Source of the DNA: Branchipolynoe longqiensis
Lineage: Eukaryota; Annelida; Polychaeta; Phyllodocida; Polynoidae
DNA: 64,000 nucleotides
Direction of reading: 5' to 3'
NCBI GenBank assembly: GCA_030323885.1
Contig: CM059194.1
Span: forward strand, 31,413,367 to 31,477,366
The notes under the pieces were generated by a model. The model ran no database searches. It was given only the letters and a program-made list of their open reading frames with translations, and was not told the DNA's origin. A program made the translations under genes and the position numbers. The stretch's first letter is position 1. The number at the start of each line of letters is the position of its first letter. Positions 44,372 through 55,540 of the stretch are shown in pieces.

Positions 44372-45034
44372 CAATTTGCACTGAACGGTAGTAATTGAGG
44401 GGATTATATGGGAAGCGCCTATCAAATTGTTACAGCTGTGAGACCAGTTATAACGTACTGGGAAAATACTTGTTGTTCAGATTGAAAATGCTTACTAAGA
44501 TATAATTAGAATGATGCGGGATATTTGCAAAGACATATATCATATAGTATGCATACTTAATGGATATCAAATTCCAGATCCAAATTCAAATTAAGGTGAA
44601 AGTGGTGTTTATTAAATTACTCAAGCCTTCAAACTAGATTTGGTTAGTTAGGAATTAGAACGTAAATATAATGTGTGGGTGGGGGAGGCGATGATTACCA
44701 GCCAGAGTAAAATACCAAACCTTGATATCGGACTAGTTGATACCAGTTTGATCGAACTAGGAAGGTTGTCATATATCGCAATGGCAACACTATAAAATAT
44801 GCGTTACCAACACTATTTATGCTTTAACAAACAACAAATTGTATTGAGGGCAAAAGAAAGCTAATACATGGAATTGTAGAGCATCAAGGTCATCCCATTT
44901 GAGTAAATGAACCTCATAGGATCATAAATTTAATTAGAACATTACTGTCTGCAAGGAAACATGCCCAGAGAATCAGTTGATGATATAAAATTGGGGTTAT
45001 CTTAGCGGCAGCTCATTTTATTCGCTGTTCTTTG
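44372..45034. other. intergenic, no gene seen
   Basis: AT-rich, nothing recognisable. Confidence 0.35.
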
Positions 45035-45485
45035 TTGTTTGGGGTTCTAGGCCTACGAACATGTACGATCATATCGGGACAGAATTGAGGTTCTAAACCT
45101 AGGAACATATACGGTCATATCTGGACAGATACGGCATTGAGACAGTGTCCACTCATAGCGACTTGATAGTGTTGCCCCACTGACATACCGTGGGCACAAT
45201 ACCCCAATATACCACCCAGTCACATTATACTAGCACTGAGCAAACCGGTCTATGCCCTATCCTACTAAGGCCTAGAACGAGACATGGTAGCAACAATGAT
45301 CTTTTTGCTAAGTTTTCAGTTTGTAAGTTTTCAATTTGCAAGTTTTCAATTTATAAGTTTTCAGTTTGTAAGTTTTCAGTTTGTAAATGTCCCGCTTGTA
45401 AAATTTCGATTTGAGTCGGCCGGGGATAGATCCCACGACCCCTCCCATGAGAAGCCAGTGATCTACCCAGTCTGTCCAATTATTT
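45035..45485 (-). mobile_element. SINE copy with duplicated tail and internal expansion
   Basis: The tail segment is present twice (about 45035-45085 and 45088-45135) and the central body is expanded by a 15-bp tandem repeat (45314-45400). The head ends ATCTACCCAGTCTGTCCAAT. Confidence 0.75.
45314..45400. repeat. 15-bp repeat inside SINE
   Basis: Five to six units of AAGTTTTCAGTTTGT, apparently grown from the AAGTATCAATTTTGT body segment. Confidence 0.85.
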
Positions 45486-45866
45486 TAGTTGAAGTAGATG
45501 CATGATTAAGGTGCTATATCAGACTTATATATAACAAAATATATATAATAGGATTAAAGAAGACATTTAAATTCCCAAGAGCATTCTGAGTTAATCGATT
45601 ATCATCTTCCCAATTCCGATTGACTGGCCTATGTGGAACATGGCCCTCTACACTGGCCTATTTGTGGAAGCATAATTAAATTAGAGAGAGCTCAGTGAAA
45701 ACATTTGTCATGTTCACAGTGCTCGAGAAAACGAAATCCATACACTGCACACAACGGGAGAGGTCCCAGTAGCCGAGCACCAAACACTGCAGCAAACAGC
45801 CCTGGCCACCCCACCAAGGACAGCTCACACTAGCCGATTTCCGCGACCGAGGCGCATGTTTTACTT
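45486..45866. other. intergenic, no gene seen
   Basis: No supported gene. A degenerate CACCAAACACTGCAG... region was checked and not assigned. Confidence 0.35.
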
Positions 45867-46204
45867 TGTTTGTTGTTGTTTTACGTCCTAGCAACATCTA
45901 AGGTCATATCCGGACGGGTAGCGACTTGTGACAGTGCGCACTCATGTACACTTTATAGTGCTGCCCCACTGGAATAGCGGGCCACCAGCACCATGACCTA
46001 ATATCCCACTCAGTCTCATTATGCTGACACAGAGCCAACCAGTCCTTTTCCTATCCTAATAATGCCGAGCACCAGGCTAGGAATTGACAAGTATCAATTT
46101 TTAAGTCATTGGTTTGACTTGACCAGGGTTCGAACGCATGTCCCCACGATCTACCAACACTGGAGATGAACGCTCTAACTCATTCGGCCATCCCGTCTGG
46201 TTGT
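45867..46204 (-). mobile_element. SINE copy, type A head
   Basis: Full-length reverse copy with tail GTTGTTGTTTTACGTCCTAG and head ATTCGGCCATCCCGTCTGG. Confidence 0.88.
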
Positions 46205-46372
46205 GTCGCTTTGTTCTTTGGGTGTGTTTATTTATTGGAAGTGTCGCTCGGAATATGTTTTTTTGATTTTTTGTTTTTTTTTGTTTGTTTTTGTTTAGTT
46301 TTTTGTTGTTTGCGACATTGATTGAATTGATTAAGAAGGGAAATGCGAGGACAAAAGGGATAGGATTGTTGC

Positions 46373-46427
46373 TGTCTGTTGTTGTTTTACATCCTAGTAA
46401 CATCTTAGGCGATATCAGGACGGGGAG
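46373..46427 (-). mobile_element. solo SINE 3' tail
   Basis: GTTGTTGTTTTACATCCTAG to ATATCAGGACGG only. Confidence 0.7.
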
Positions 46428-46472
46428 GGGATAGGAGGGTGGACGTACGGAGATGAGGAGAGAGTTTTTTTA

Positions 46473-46530
46473 TGGTGTTTATGTTTGGGGGTTTACGTCC
46501 TAGAAATATCTACGGTCATATCAAGACAGC
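46473..46530 (-). mobile_element. solo SINE 3' tail
   Basis: GGGGGTTTACGTCCTAGAAA to ATCAAGACAGCTACCGAC, 46 bp beyond the previous one. Confidence 0.65.
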
Positions 46531-46689
46531 TACCGACAAATGCAGGGAAGGTAAAGAAATATATAAATCGATAGACTGATAAGCAGAAGAGCAGATATAT
46601 AGGGATAGGAACATACAAGAGGAGACAGCGAGGGTAGGCCGAAAAACACAGACAGGGTTAAGAAGATAGAGAGGCAGACAGATGGAAAG

Positions 46690-46925
46690 TGGTGAATACA
46701 ATAATTATAATGATAATGATGATAATAATTAATAATAACAATGGTAATGGTAGTCTTAGTCGTAGTGGTAATGGCAATGGAAATGACAATGGCAATGACC
46801 ATGACAATGACAATAACAACAGCAACAATAATAACAACAACAACAATAACAACAACACTAATAATAATAATAATAATAATAATAATGACGGTAACGATCA
46901 CGATAATGGTGATAATAATAAATGA
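46690..46925. repeat. AAT/AAC/ATGGCA microsatellite
   Basis: AATGGTAATGG-type, then AACAAC and AATAAT tracts. The predicted Asn-rich and Ile/Val-rich products are repeat translation. Confidence 0.88.
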
Positions 46926-47572
46926 TAAATTAACAAATATATATATATATATAAATATAAATATAAAATAAATATATAAGTGCATTTTTTTTAAAAAGAC
47001 AGCAATCATCCATCCGCTCTGCGAGGCACTCCTGCAGATGGGGACAGAGACAACGGTGGTCATTGGGGGGAACTAGATATGTGCTTCACATACCCACATG
47101 TCGCAGATTGAAAGTCGGCCTTGGACAGATAACATCATGACCAGTGTGCCCACAGCCGTATCCAGCCTCCTGTGAGGTACCCCGCGCCCAGAACCCACCC
47201 CCACCCCCACCCCCAACCTCTAAGCCGGCTCCACTACCCTCAAATGTCAAAGGCCGACACCAGAGGGAGCCAGCTTTGCTAGGCGGAGCCTGAACTGATA
47301 TCGCGAAAGGAGATGACACTTCCGGCGTGAAACTGGAATAATGTGGCAGCCAGGAGTAAATTCAACTTTGGGTAGTGGGTGTTTTTCGTTTGATTTTGTA
47401 TATATTAAATTAGTGCTGAATCACTGGTCATTAGCTTGGTGTTTTGGTTTGTTTTGTTTTTATTGGGTTTTTTTTTTACAGAGGGTCATGGGTTCGATCT
47501 TCGCCTCGATCAATCTAAACACTTGCCAACATTGATACTCACCGATCCCCTGCCTGGTGCCTAGACACTCCT
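46926..47572. other. intergenic, no gene supported
   Basis: CCCCCACCCCCA tract at 47198-47214 and a T run at 47466-47477. No supported gene. Confidence 0.35.
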
Positions 47573-47780
47573 GTTTGTTTGTTGGGGTTTTACGTCTTAG
47601 CAACATCTCAAGTCATATTAAGACAGGTACCGCTTTGTGACATTTCACACTCATGCTGACTTTATAGTGTTGTCTGATTGGGAGACCAGGCCACCGACAC
47701 CATGACCCCATATCCCACTCGGACACATTATCCTGATCCCTATACTTTATCGTATTAAAGTAGAGGCCCTGGTTAGGTAG
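47573..47780 (-). mobile_element. SINE fragment
   Basis: Reverse tail and body, decaying after TATCCCACTCGGACACATTA; no head. Confidence 0.78.
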
Positions 47781-48304
47781 TTGTTCGTGATGCTCAGCAA
47801 CACGGGTAATTTGGCATTCGATCACCGCCATAGCCTCATAGCGTTAAGAATAATACTTATGCTGCCACCTATCTACTTGCGGCGATACTACCTTCTGACT
47901 TCTGCGTCAGCTCCGTCTGGTTATTCGTACTTTGATATGAAATACTTCGAGATGCTAACTCTGTCTTACTGACCTGCCCTCTGCGGTCGCCCGCTCGAAC
48001 TACTGGCCCAAGCGCCTATATAAGGCCCGTCTTAGCGGCGGTGAGCTCACTTCGACACGGCCACAGGAGGACACTAGCTGGCTTTGAACTGCCATCCCAC
48101 CCACCCCTGCTAAAGACTATATAGGGATAACGGTTAAAGCTTATTGACCTCTTTGTGCATAACTCTTTGGCTTATCTCACTGTGTTTATTCTGTTGAACT
48201 TAATATGTGCTTACTAAAATTGACATGTGCTTACTACAGACGCATCATTGAAAAAGAAATAAATCCACCTTTAAACTTATATGCAGTGTCGGTGTCAAAT
48301 TACA
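47781..48304. other. intergenic, no gene seen
   Basis: Unique-looking; no supported gene. Confidence 0.35.
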
Positions 48305-48500
48305 AGTATGGAGTTTATAAGTCTGTGGTTTGACACGCTAAATGGAGAGCGACAGTCAAGTAATGAAAGCAGTCTTTGTCGCATCGCGACCGACAGCATG
48401 ATGATGATGATGATGGTTTGACACGGACAACTGCCCAACCTTTCACAAGGGAAGCCACTGCTCTTACTGATTCAGCCACCGCATCCAGTCTTTGGAAAAT
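48305..48500 (-). mobile_element. SINE head fragment with inserted LINE-like tail
   Basis: The body-head junction and a type B head (CTTTCACAAGGGAAGCCACT) are split by the 48346-48416 segment ending in ATG repeats; GTTTGACACG flanks both sides of it and looks like a target duplication. Confidence 0.65.
48346..48416 (+). mobile_element. LINE/SINE 3' tail with ATG repeats
   Basis: AGTCAAGTAATGAAAGCAGT through GACCGACAGC(ATG)n, nearly identical to 32888-32955. Confidence 0.65.
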
Positions 48501-48870
48501 ACTAGAATAATGCAAAGGATGGTCAGCTAAGTATCAGGATAATGTGACTGAGAGTCGAATGCTGTCATGGTGTTAGCAGTATTGTTATCTAGCTTGAGCA
48601 GCACTATAAAGTCACTATCATTATCAACAGCTACAATTATTATTAAGGTCGGTACTCGTCATTGTATGACCTGAGATGTTGCTAGTGCCAAAAGCCCCAA
48701 ATAATCCAAAGTATGCGCAAGTAAGCTTGGGCAGCACTATGAAGCCACTATCAGTATCAACAACTACAATTAGTATTAAAGTCAGTGCTCGTCATCTGGT
48801 CATTGTATGACCTGACATGTTCCTACTATGCTAGTGCCGAAAACCCTAATATTCCAAAGTATGTGCAAGT
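48501..48870 (+). mobile_element. SINE body with duplicated 3' half
   Basis: Forward body and tail (48515-48712), then a second copy of the last ~150 bp (48720-48870) with the shared segment GCAGCACTAT...CTACAATTA. This is local tandem duplication. Confidence 0.7.
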
Positions 48871-48895
48871 AATCCCAACTGTGACCTAGTTTGGT

Positions 48896-49030
48896 AGTCC
48901 TGATATGACCTTAAAGTTGTATGGTATGATGGCATTTGAATTTGTTAGTTATATTTGAGATAAATAGCTCAGGTTGACCATTATATCCTAATATTCATTA
49001 GTCTTGAGTAACTTTGATGAAATATGTCTA
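48896..49030 (+). mobile_element. SINE tail scrap and MITE-B partial
   Basis: TCCTGATATGACCTTAAAG is a SINE tail scrap; GAGATAAATAGCTCAGGTTG to GAAATATGTCTAGTTTTGGA matches the first half of MITE-B. Confidence 0.5.
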
Positions 49031-49389
49031 GTTTTGGAGCAATTTGAGCCGAAAGAACCCAAAATAACTTCGACAAGCTTGCCAAAGGTCCTGTGGCTAT
49101 GACCCAGATGGTCATCTCATGATGATGACCTACTAATCCTGGAACCTGACAGGGCCATAGGTAGGTATTTCTGTTTGTGGTGTGAACATTCTGGGAATGG
49201 ATTGGTGCCATAGGCCCGTGGCACTAGGGTTTTTAACAAAATATTATTTTGTAGAAAGGTTTATTTGATTTATATCTATCGAATTGAACAAGTATCATCG
49301 AATATCCAATATCACATATACATCAGTATATGATTGCAATCGTCCCAATGGCAGAAATTTCAAAACATCAAACTATGCAACCACCCACG

Positions 49390-50030
49390 AAACTGTACAT
49401 TCTATAATTCAGCCAGGCCTGAGCATTAATGGTTTGATGGGATCTGCCGCAATTGCGCAGGTTTCTTGGTTTAATGCTATGATTGCAGCAGCTGTCCTGG
49501 TCGTGACTATGTGTTATCGTTTGGATGGGATCCATTGCAAATGTGCCATTCCACAGCATTTCCTTAGGAGGACGGCCTGGGGTCATAGCACCATGCTATG
49601 CGATCCCGAGCCGTCTGCCGGCATATACGATGTGGAATGGCTGCTGCCGTCATAGCATTATGCCCAGAACCGGGTGCATTTGCGATGGATCCCATCCAAA
49701 CCATAACGCATGACCAGAACAGTTGCTGCCATCATAGCATTAAACCTGGAGATCTGCGCATTTGCCACGGATCCCGTCTAGCCATTAATGCTCAGGTCCG
49801 GCTGGATCATAGAATATGGCTGCTGCCATCATAGCATTAAGTGCAGAACCCAGCACATTTGTGATGGATCCCGTCCAAATGATAATGCATAGGCACAACC
49901 AGAACGGCTGCTGCCATCATATCATTAAAACTGTAAACCTGTGTATTTGGGGTGGATCCCATCAAACTATTAATGATCAGGCCTGGCTGATGTGGCCAGC
50001 ATGGAAAGGCTGCTGCATTAGCTAATACAA
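49390..50030. repeat. ~100-bp tandem array with an orientation switch
   Basis: Units contain GCTGCTGCCATCATAGCATT, CAGAACC, CATTTG and GATGGATCCCATCCAAA. Units at about 49395-49560 read in the opposite direction to those at 49635-50015. The small open frames on both strands translate it. Confidence 0.8.
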
Positions 50031-51756
50031 AAGATCTGAAAGTAAAAAACTTTCAAATGCACATATCTCACTCATTTTTACATTCAATAACAAAAAAAAC
50101 GATTTCCTTTTATATACAGTGTAACTGACAAATTTCAAACGGATGCGCGCAAAACACATGTGTGCGCATCCTCACATACATTTAGACCGCCAAGGATATG
50201 CTTACTCCTTACATTTCTCATGTACATATTATTGCTCTGTTATTATTTACTGCTATGTCATCCATATGTCTCATCCTCCGTCATACCATACATAGACCCG
50301 GTGGCAGATGCAATTTTAAATGACAAACGTAAAATTTTCAAAATTTAAATTACCCTAATTGATTAATTATATTTACTAGATTGACCAAACAGCATTGAAT
50401 ATCCAACATGGATGAGGGGGCAACATCCACCTCTTTTCCCCTTCCCCTCTATGGACCTGAACAGTAGGCCTACTTGGTCGCGGAAGGCTAATGAGGTCAC
50501 AAGATTGGCCTAATTGGTCAATGGCCTCCCTGCATAATGAGTGTTTCAAAGTGAGGGTCCAAAGGGGTGAGGTTATAAATTCATGGGTTATTCTGTATAT
50601 GCTGTCCCAAACCATTAGCTAATACACCAGTATCTAAGTTGGATATATAGGATCAAATGTAAGTAGTTGTTTTAATTTTGACAAAATTATATTTCATCGG
50701 ACCATGCAACTTTAAATGTTATCTGGACGTAAAACTCCCAACAACCACCCAACCAAGTTTGGTCTGAGCAAACCCCACGTGTGCATACTAGTCCATTGGT
50801 TCAGTGGGGTTTTACGCACTGACAATATCTGAGATTATATATAGGGATGTGGATGTACTAGTAATTCCCTATAGAGTAAGCGTTAAACCGATATTATTGT
50901 TCTTCTTCTTTTCTCTCTCTCTGTCTTTCTCTCTCTCTATCTTCAAAGTAAAATGGGTTGGCGAGACGATGCCAGATGTGATCGGCACATTGGGAGACAA
51001 CAGCCACAGTAGATATTTCCTCATGGTGGGTTCGGGTGGAGGGTGGAGGGGGTGTGTGAACTGTGGGAATTTGTGTGCCCGCCCATGCGCAGAAGGTGAA
51101 GAAAGCGAGGAGAATAGGAACCCAGAGCAATATCAGCAGGCAGGAGGCATGGGGTGGGGTGTTGGGGTTGGTGGGAGGGTGTGGGGGAGGGGGGGGGGGG
51201 GTGATGCGCCAACGTTTTCAATCTGCACCAGCTTGTTCATTGTATAAAATGATCCATTTCTTTAATCAAATATCAAATCAAATTACATACATTTGAAGAA
51301 AAGGAAATATGATAAGCGTATTATGATAATAGAATGGCTTTATAATGAAACAATGTATATTTGATAATATATTATTTCTATATTTATGAATCAATCTGAA
51401 GAGAAAATGGATGATATGTAGGTTTAGAAAATTAGGACAGGGCAGAGGTTGGGTGTAGCTGGATATTGTCTCTCGTATTCTCTCCTCTTTCGTTAGTTTT
51501 GTTATTGTAAATAGCATACCGTCTTTTAAAGAATTTTCTTCGCAGTTCCGGGATGGGAGACTGTTCTTCCAGCTCTTTTACATTGCAGGTCTATTACTTA
51601 CAAGCTAGACATGAAGTTTGTTCTTCTTTTTATCTTTTTTTTTTTTTTTATTGATACAGTATTTATTCTTCCCATAACGATTAAGCTCCTTTGAGGGTGC
51701 TTGTTTTCGTCGCTGGACAGCTATGCAGCTGGTTTGATATGCAGAAAGTGCACAAA
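50031..51756. other. intergenic with repeat fragments
   Basis: MITE-B end fragment at 50610-50712 (ACCAGTATCTAAGTTGGAT to CATCGGACCATGCAACTTTA), SINE tail scraps at 50715-50757 (+) and 50802-50838 (-), a CT tract at 50908-50940 and a G-rich tract at 51130-51200. No gene is supported. Confidence 0.45.
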
Positions 51757-51845
51757 GGCTTGACCTAAGCACAAGCATCACCAGGATAGGTGCAAAATAT
51801 CCATTGTTAGGATAACAAAGGAGGAATTTAACCATAAATGGTACA
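51757..51845 (+). repeat. outlying LINE promoter monomer
   Basis: A segment with CACCAGGATAGGTGCAAAAT and CATTGTTAGGATAACAAAGG matches the monomers at 52320-52895 but is separated from them by ~480 bp of unrelated, partly GC-rich sequence, probably an insertion. Confidence 0.7.
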
Positions 51846-52319
51846 ATTAAACACGCGAACGAGGAGCCCATGTTATGGAATTTTATTGAATCAAAGTCAT
51901 GTAAAAAGCAAGTAAGTAATGTCAGATCAATGCAGTTTAAGATAAAGTTCGACTCAGGCCCTCAACCCTTGCGTTTGACTGTTCGTTTGATGGGTTGGGT
52001 GGGCGGCTGAGCTGGTGGCATGGTCTTGGTCATCTGACTGCCCGGTTGGTAGTGGCAGGAGCAGTGAGCTGCTCAGTTATATAGGTGGTATGTAGGTCAG
52101 GCAGGGCGAGGGTCTCGCGAGGCGAGATCGTGACGTCAGAGTCTCGTGTGGTAGTTCTGGCTGTCTCCGGCAGGGTTTTAGTTGGTGAAGTTCAGTTCAG
52201 ATGGCGCCACCGTCCGGTCGGGGGAGTGGAGGGAGGAGGTAGGGGAGGGTGTGGGTGTGGGCAGGGGAGGGGGAGGGTAGGGCTCCTCGTACGCGTGTAA
52301 ATTATCCATGTTGGTGGAC
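51846..52319. other. sequence between LINE monomers
   Basis: GC-rich from 51960 (a short TCTCGCGAGGCGAGATCG stretch, 52112-52129). No gene is recognised. An AATAAA read on the minus strand near 51888 could mark the end of an inserted retroelement. Confidence 0.35.
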
Positions 52320-52895
52320 CATCATGAACTATGCACCGCAGCAAACGGAGCTAACCGTTAAAAACGGCGGCAAACACGGCGAATAACAACAACACACAGG
52401 ATACTGAGGGTCGAAATACTTGACCTAACCATGAGGATCACCAGGATAGGGGCAAAATATGCATTGTTAGGATAACAAAGGAGGAATTTAACCAAAAAGA
52501 GTACTATGAACCGCAGCAAACAGAGCTAACCGTTAAAAATGGTGGCACACACGACGAATAACAACAATACACAGGATACTAAGTGTAAAAATACTTGTCC
52601 TAAGCATAAGGATCCCCAGGATAAGTGTAAAATATGCATTGTTAGGATAACAAGGGAGGAATCCAACCACAAAGGGTACTATAAACTGCAGCAAACCATT
52701 AAAAATGGCGGAAAACACAACGGATAACCATAATTAACACACAGGATACTAAGTGTGGAAATACTAATACAAAGGCTAGCGCTGAGCACAAGGAGCACCA
52801 GGATAGGTGCAAATTATGCATTGTTAGGTTAACAAAGGAGGAATCCCAACAAAGTAGAATACAAAACACAACAAAACGTGACTGGAGCCGACCGT
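52320..52895 (+). promoter_or_regulatory. tandem ~175-bp 5' UTR monomers of LINE
   Basis: Three monomers with landmarks GCAGCAAAC, GAGCTAACCGTTAAAAA, CACAGGATACT and GCATTGTTAGG recur at 170-180-bp spacing and end at the ATG of ORF1. Tandem 5' monomers serve as promoters in some LINEs (for example mouse L1); that role here is inference. Confidence 0.7.
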
Positions 52896-52899
52896 TAAA

Positions 52900-54163
52900 A
52901 TGGCGGAAAAAACAGTGACAAACGTAAACACGGAGATGACAAACACCAAGATGACCAAGGAAGCCATGACAACCTCCAGCAAAGCGGATGAACTGGAATT
53001 AAAAGTGATCAGTGCAATCCTAGGGGAGAACGTCTCCACAATTATCAAGGACTGTACTAAAAAAGAAATTGAACAAACATCCAAGGAAAATGAAACCGAA
53101 CGTACAACGACCGAGACCGAATGTACAAATGTCAACAAAACTAAAGTGGCCACAGAACATCCACACAAAAATTCCCTGAACCTGGAAAAGGAACTGGAAA
53201 AATTACAAACAGGCCTACAACAGCCTGAAAATTGAATGTGCATGGTACAAAACACAATATGAAACCCAAGACCAGGAAGCCACAAACAAAAATGGCAGAC
53301 CAAAGACCAAAGACACTAGGCCACGGGAGAAAAATGAGACCAAAACAACACAACTAAACACAGAGATCAAGAAACTGAACATGATAGTACATGGTATACC
53401 GGAAAAGGAAGGAGAATCCATCTACTAAACCAAGCAGAGTGAATGTTTGGATGGACAGTGGGCACAAAGGCATACATACTAGGACAAACATTCAAGAAAA
53501 AACCTACAGAAAAAACCCAAACGAACAAGAAAAGGAAGGAACAGATGGGGAAAAGGCTTCAATTAAACATGACAGATGATAGCAATGACTCCCGCAGGCC
53601 CAGAGGGATATAAATACAACTAGAAACAGAAAGTCAGATGAGAGAGCTTATCAATAACAAGAAAATACTAACCAACAAACACAAATTCAAGAATGTCACG
53701 CTTAGGCCAGAGAGGACAGAGGCAAAAATCCTGGATGAGAAGACGGTACAACAAATGTACATTCTAGCAAGAGAAAAAAATGAAAACACAATAGCAAGAA
53801 TTTGAGGAAGGAAGTTTGAGATAGAGGGCAAGCTGGTCAAGCCTGATGAGTTAAAAAATACCAGTAAAAGAAATCAACCCAGAAGCAGCGGCAACGAGAG
53901 CACACAATTGGGGGATTTCCATCCAGCGGCACAATACCCCCTAGAGGAACTTATACCACTGTGAAATTAAGGGCAAAGATGGTCAAACATACAACTCGGC
54001 TGAACAGTATTACTGCTCGGACACGACAAAATATCATAACAAGATGGATACCATGAGGCTCATTGAAGCACCTGAATTGGTGAAAACAAACAAAAAAGTG
54101 ATGGAAGACATAATAGCGAAGTTCATGCAGAATGAAGTTCTGAAGACTAAGATACGATACTAA
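52900..54163 (+). pseudogene. LINE ORF1: coiled coil, RRM-like and NADAR-like domain
   Basis: Segment 1 (52900-53235, from ATG 52900) is hydrophilic and ends in a coiled-coil-like LEKELEKLQ. One frame over, it continues to about 53428 with EIKKLNMIVHGIPEKEGES, the usual start of the LINE ORF1 RRM. Segment 3 (about 53640-53860) has ORF1 C-terminal-type sequence (AKILDEKTV, KFEIEGKLVKPDEL). Segment 4 (53945-54163) is NADAR-like: RNLYHCEI, then the signature YNSAEQYY, and MEDIIAKFMQNEVLKTKI. NADAR proteins act on ADP-ribosylated or N-glycosidic substrates. Stops and frame slips make this copy non-functional. The NADAR call is motif-based. Confidence 0.65.
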
Positions 54164-54639
54164 ATGCTTATAACAGATACTACATAACAGAAAGCATGGC
54201 AATAAATATATACAAAGGTATGATCCTACCCTACTTTAACTACGGTGACATCATCTACATAGGAGGGAATGCAAACCTTCTAAATAAATTACAAGTGCTA
54301 CAGAACAGAGCACTAAAGGTATGCCTCCAGGTCCACAAAAGATTCCCAATGATGGAACTCCACATTAAATGCAACACAAAACTAGTAACAAATAGAAGAG
54401 AACTACACCTCAAGCTACTTGCACACCACTACACCACACAACAAGGTTTCACAGTGATTGCTGGTAGAAACACCAGACATACAGGCACACCAGTGCTAAG
54501 AGAAACCATAAGCATGAATAAAATACATGAGAGAAGTGTGTTAGTCATGGCTGCTCAAACCTGGAACAAACAACCACCTCCAGTGAGAGCAATCAAGAAA
54601 CTGGAGCTCTATAAACGATTCCTAAAAAAGAACAAATAA
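54154..54639 (+). pseudogene. LINE reverse transcriptase C-terminal end
   Basis: About 160 codons open to the TAA at 54637-54639, from RYYITESMAINIYKGMILPY (the thumb entry IYKSMILPxFDYGD pattern) through LQVLQNRALKVCL, RRELHLKLLAHHY and AAQTWNKQPPP to KRFLKKNK. The catalytic RT core and endonuclease are absent, so this is only the tail of ORF2. Confidence 0.8.
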
Positions 54640-55540
54640 AAACCATACACCATCATATGGGCACCAAATAACACCTGACTGGGCACAGTCAAGGCAAACT
54701 GTGAAAGAGCACACATGCCAAGGATAAGATGGTGCACATCAAACCCATAAATACACAGCCATCTGGAGAACTGGGAGGGTCGGAAGAAATGAGGCCATAG
54801 TCCACCTTGGTATGTGTTCTGGCACAAATCATGAAAGGTACAGACAGACCATCCATGCTCACCGAACCCAACCTATAACACACTATGGCATGAGAAAATA
54901 CAACAACCCGCCACCAGGTCGCAGTCCCAAAGGGTACGGGTGTGTTCGGGCACACCCGGGTACCAACTAGGGACAGGGCAGAGGTGAAAGGAAGGTGGTA
55001 AAACCAAAAGTCAGGGACAATGCCATTAGAACTATGGTTGACAATTTAACACTGCAGCTGACCCACCTGGTCACAGTCCCGAAGAGTATGGATGTGTTCT
55101 GGCACTTCTAGGCACTAACTAGGGACAGGGCACAAGTGAAAGGAAAGCTGCAAACAAAACAAACAAACAAATTCTGGGAACACATCCTCATCCAAAAGCA
55201 TATTACCATCTAAATAGATGTATGTACTAGGCTAAGATATTAGTTATATGATAGGAAGTTATACCCCCCAAAAAAACCAAAAAAACTAACATAGATACTA
55301 ACTACTTAAATAAATGCTGGTGGATGTCCTGGATACCAACCCAAAACCGGAACCCGGGCATACACCACCACATTCCTCACAGCTGTCCAGCATTGAGAAC
55401 AATCACCCTCACAGGAGCTTACACGCTATGGGCAGAATAAATACTGTATCAATTAAAAAGAAATATATATATATGTATATTTTTATTTTGTTATGTTAGT
55501 TGCTATGCTAATTCTATGCTAAATTATAGAAAATTAAATC
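54640..55540 (+). mobile_element. LINE 3' UTR
   Basis: Includes a ~150-bp segment repeated with changes (ACCTGGTCACAGTCCCGAA at about 55070, and a related copy near 54920). The terminal ~270 bp (55200-55470) resembles 4991-5262. AT microsatellite follows. Confidence 0.6.

Larger units (their letters stand above)
52320..55470 (+). mobile_element. internally deleted LINE with NADAR-type ORF1
   Basis: Order: promoter-like monomers, ORF1 remnant (52900-54163), a junction around 54154-54175 where the endonuclease and most of the RT are missing, RT C-terminus (to 54639), and a 3' UTR ending near 55470 with ATAAATACTGTATCAATTAA. It is a CR1/L2-like LINE by RT C-terminal pattern (inference). Confidence 0.72.
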
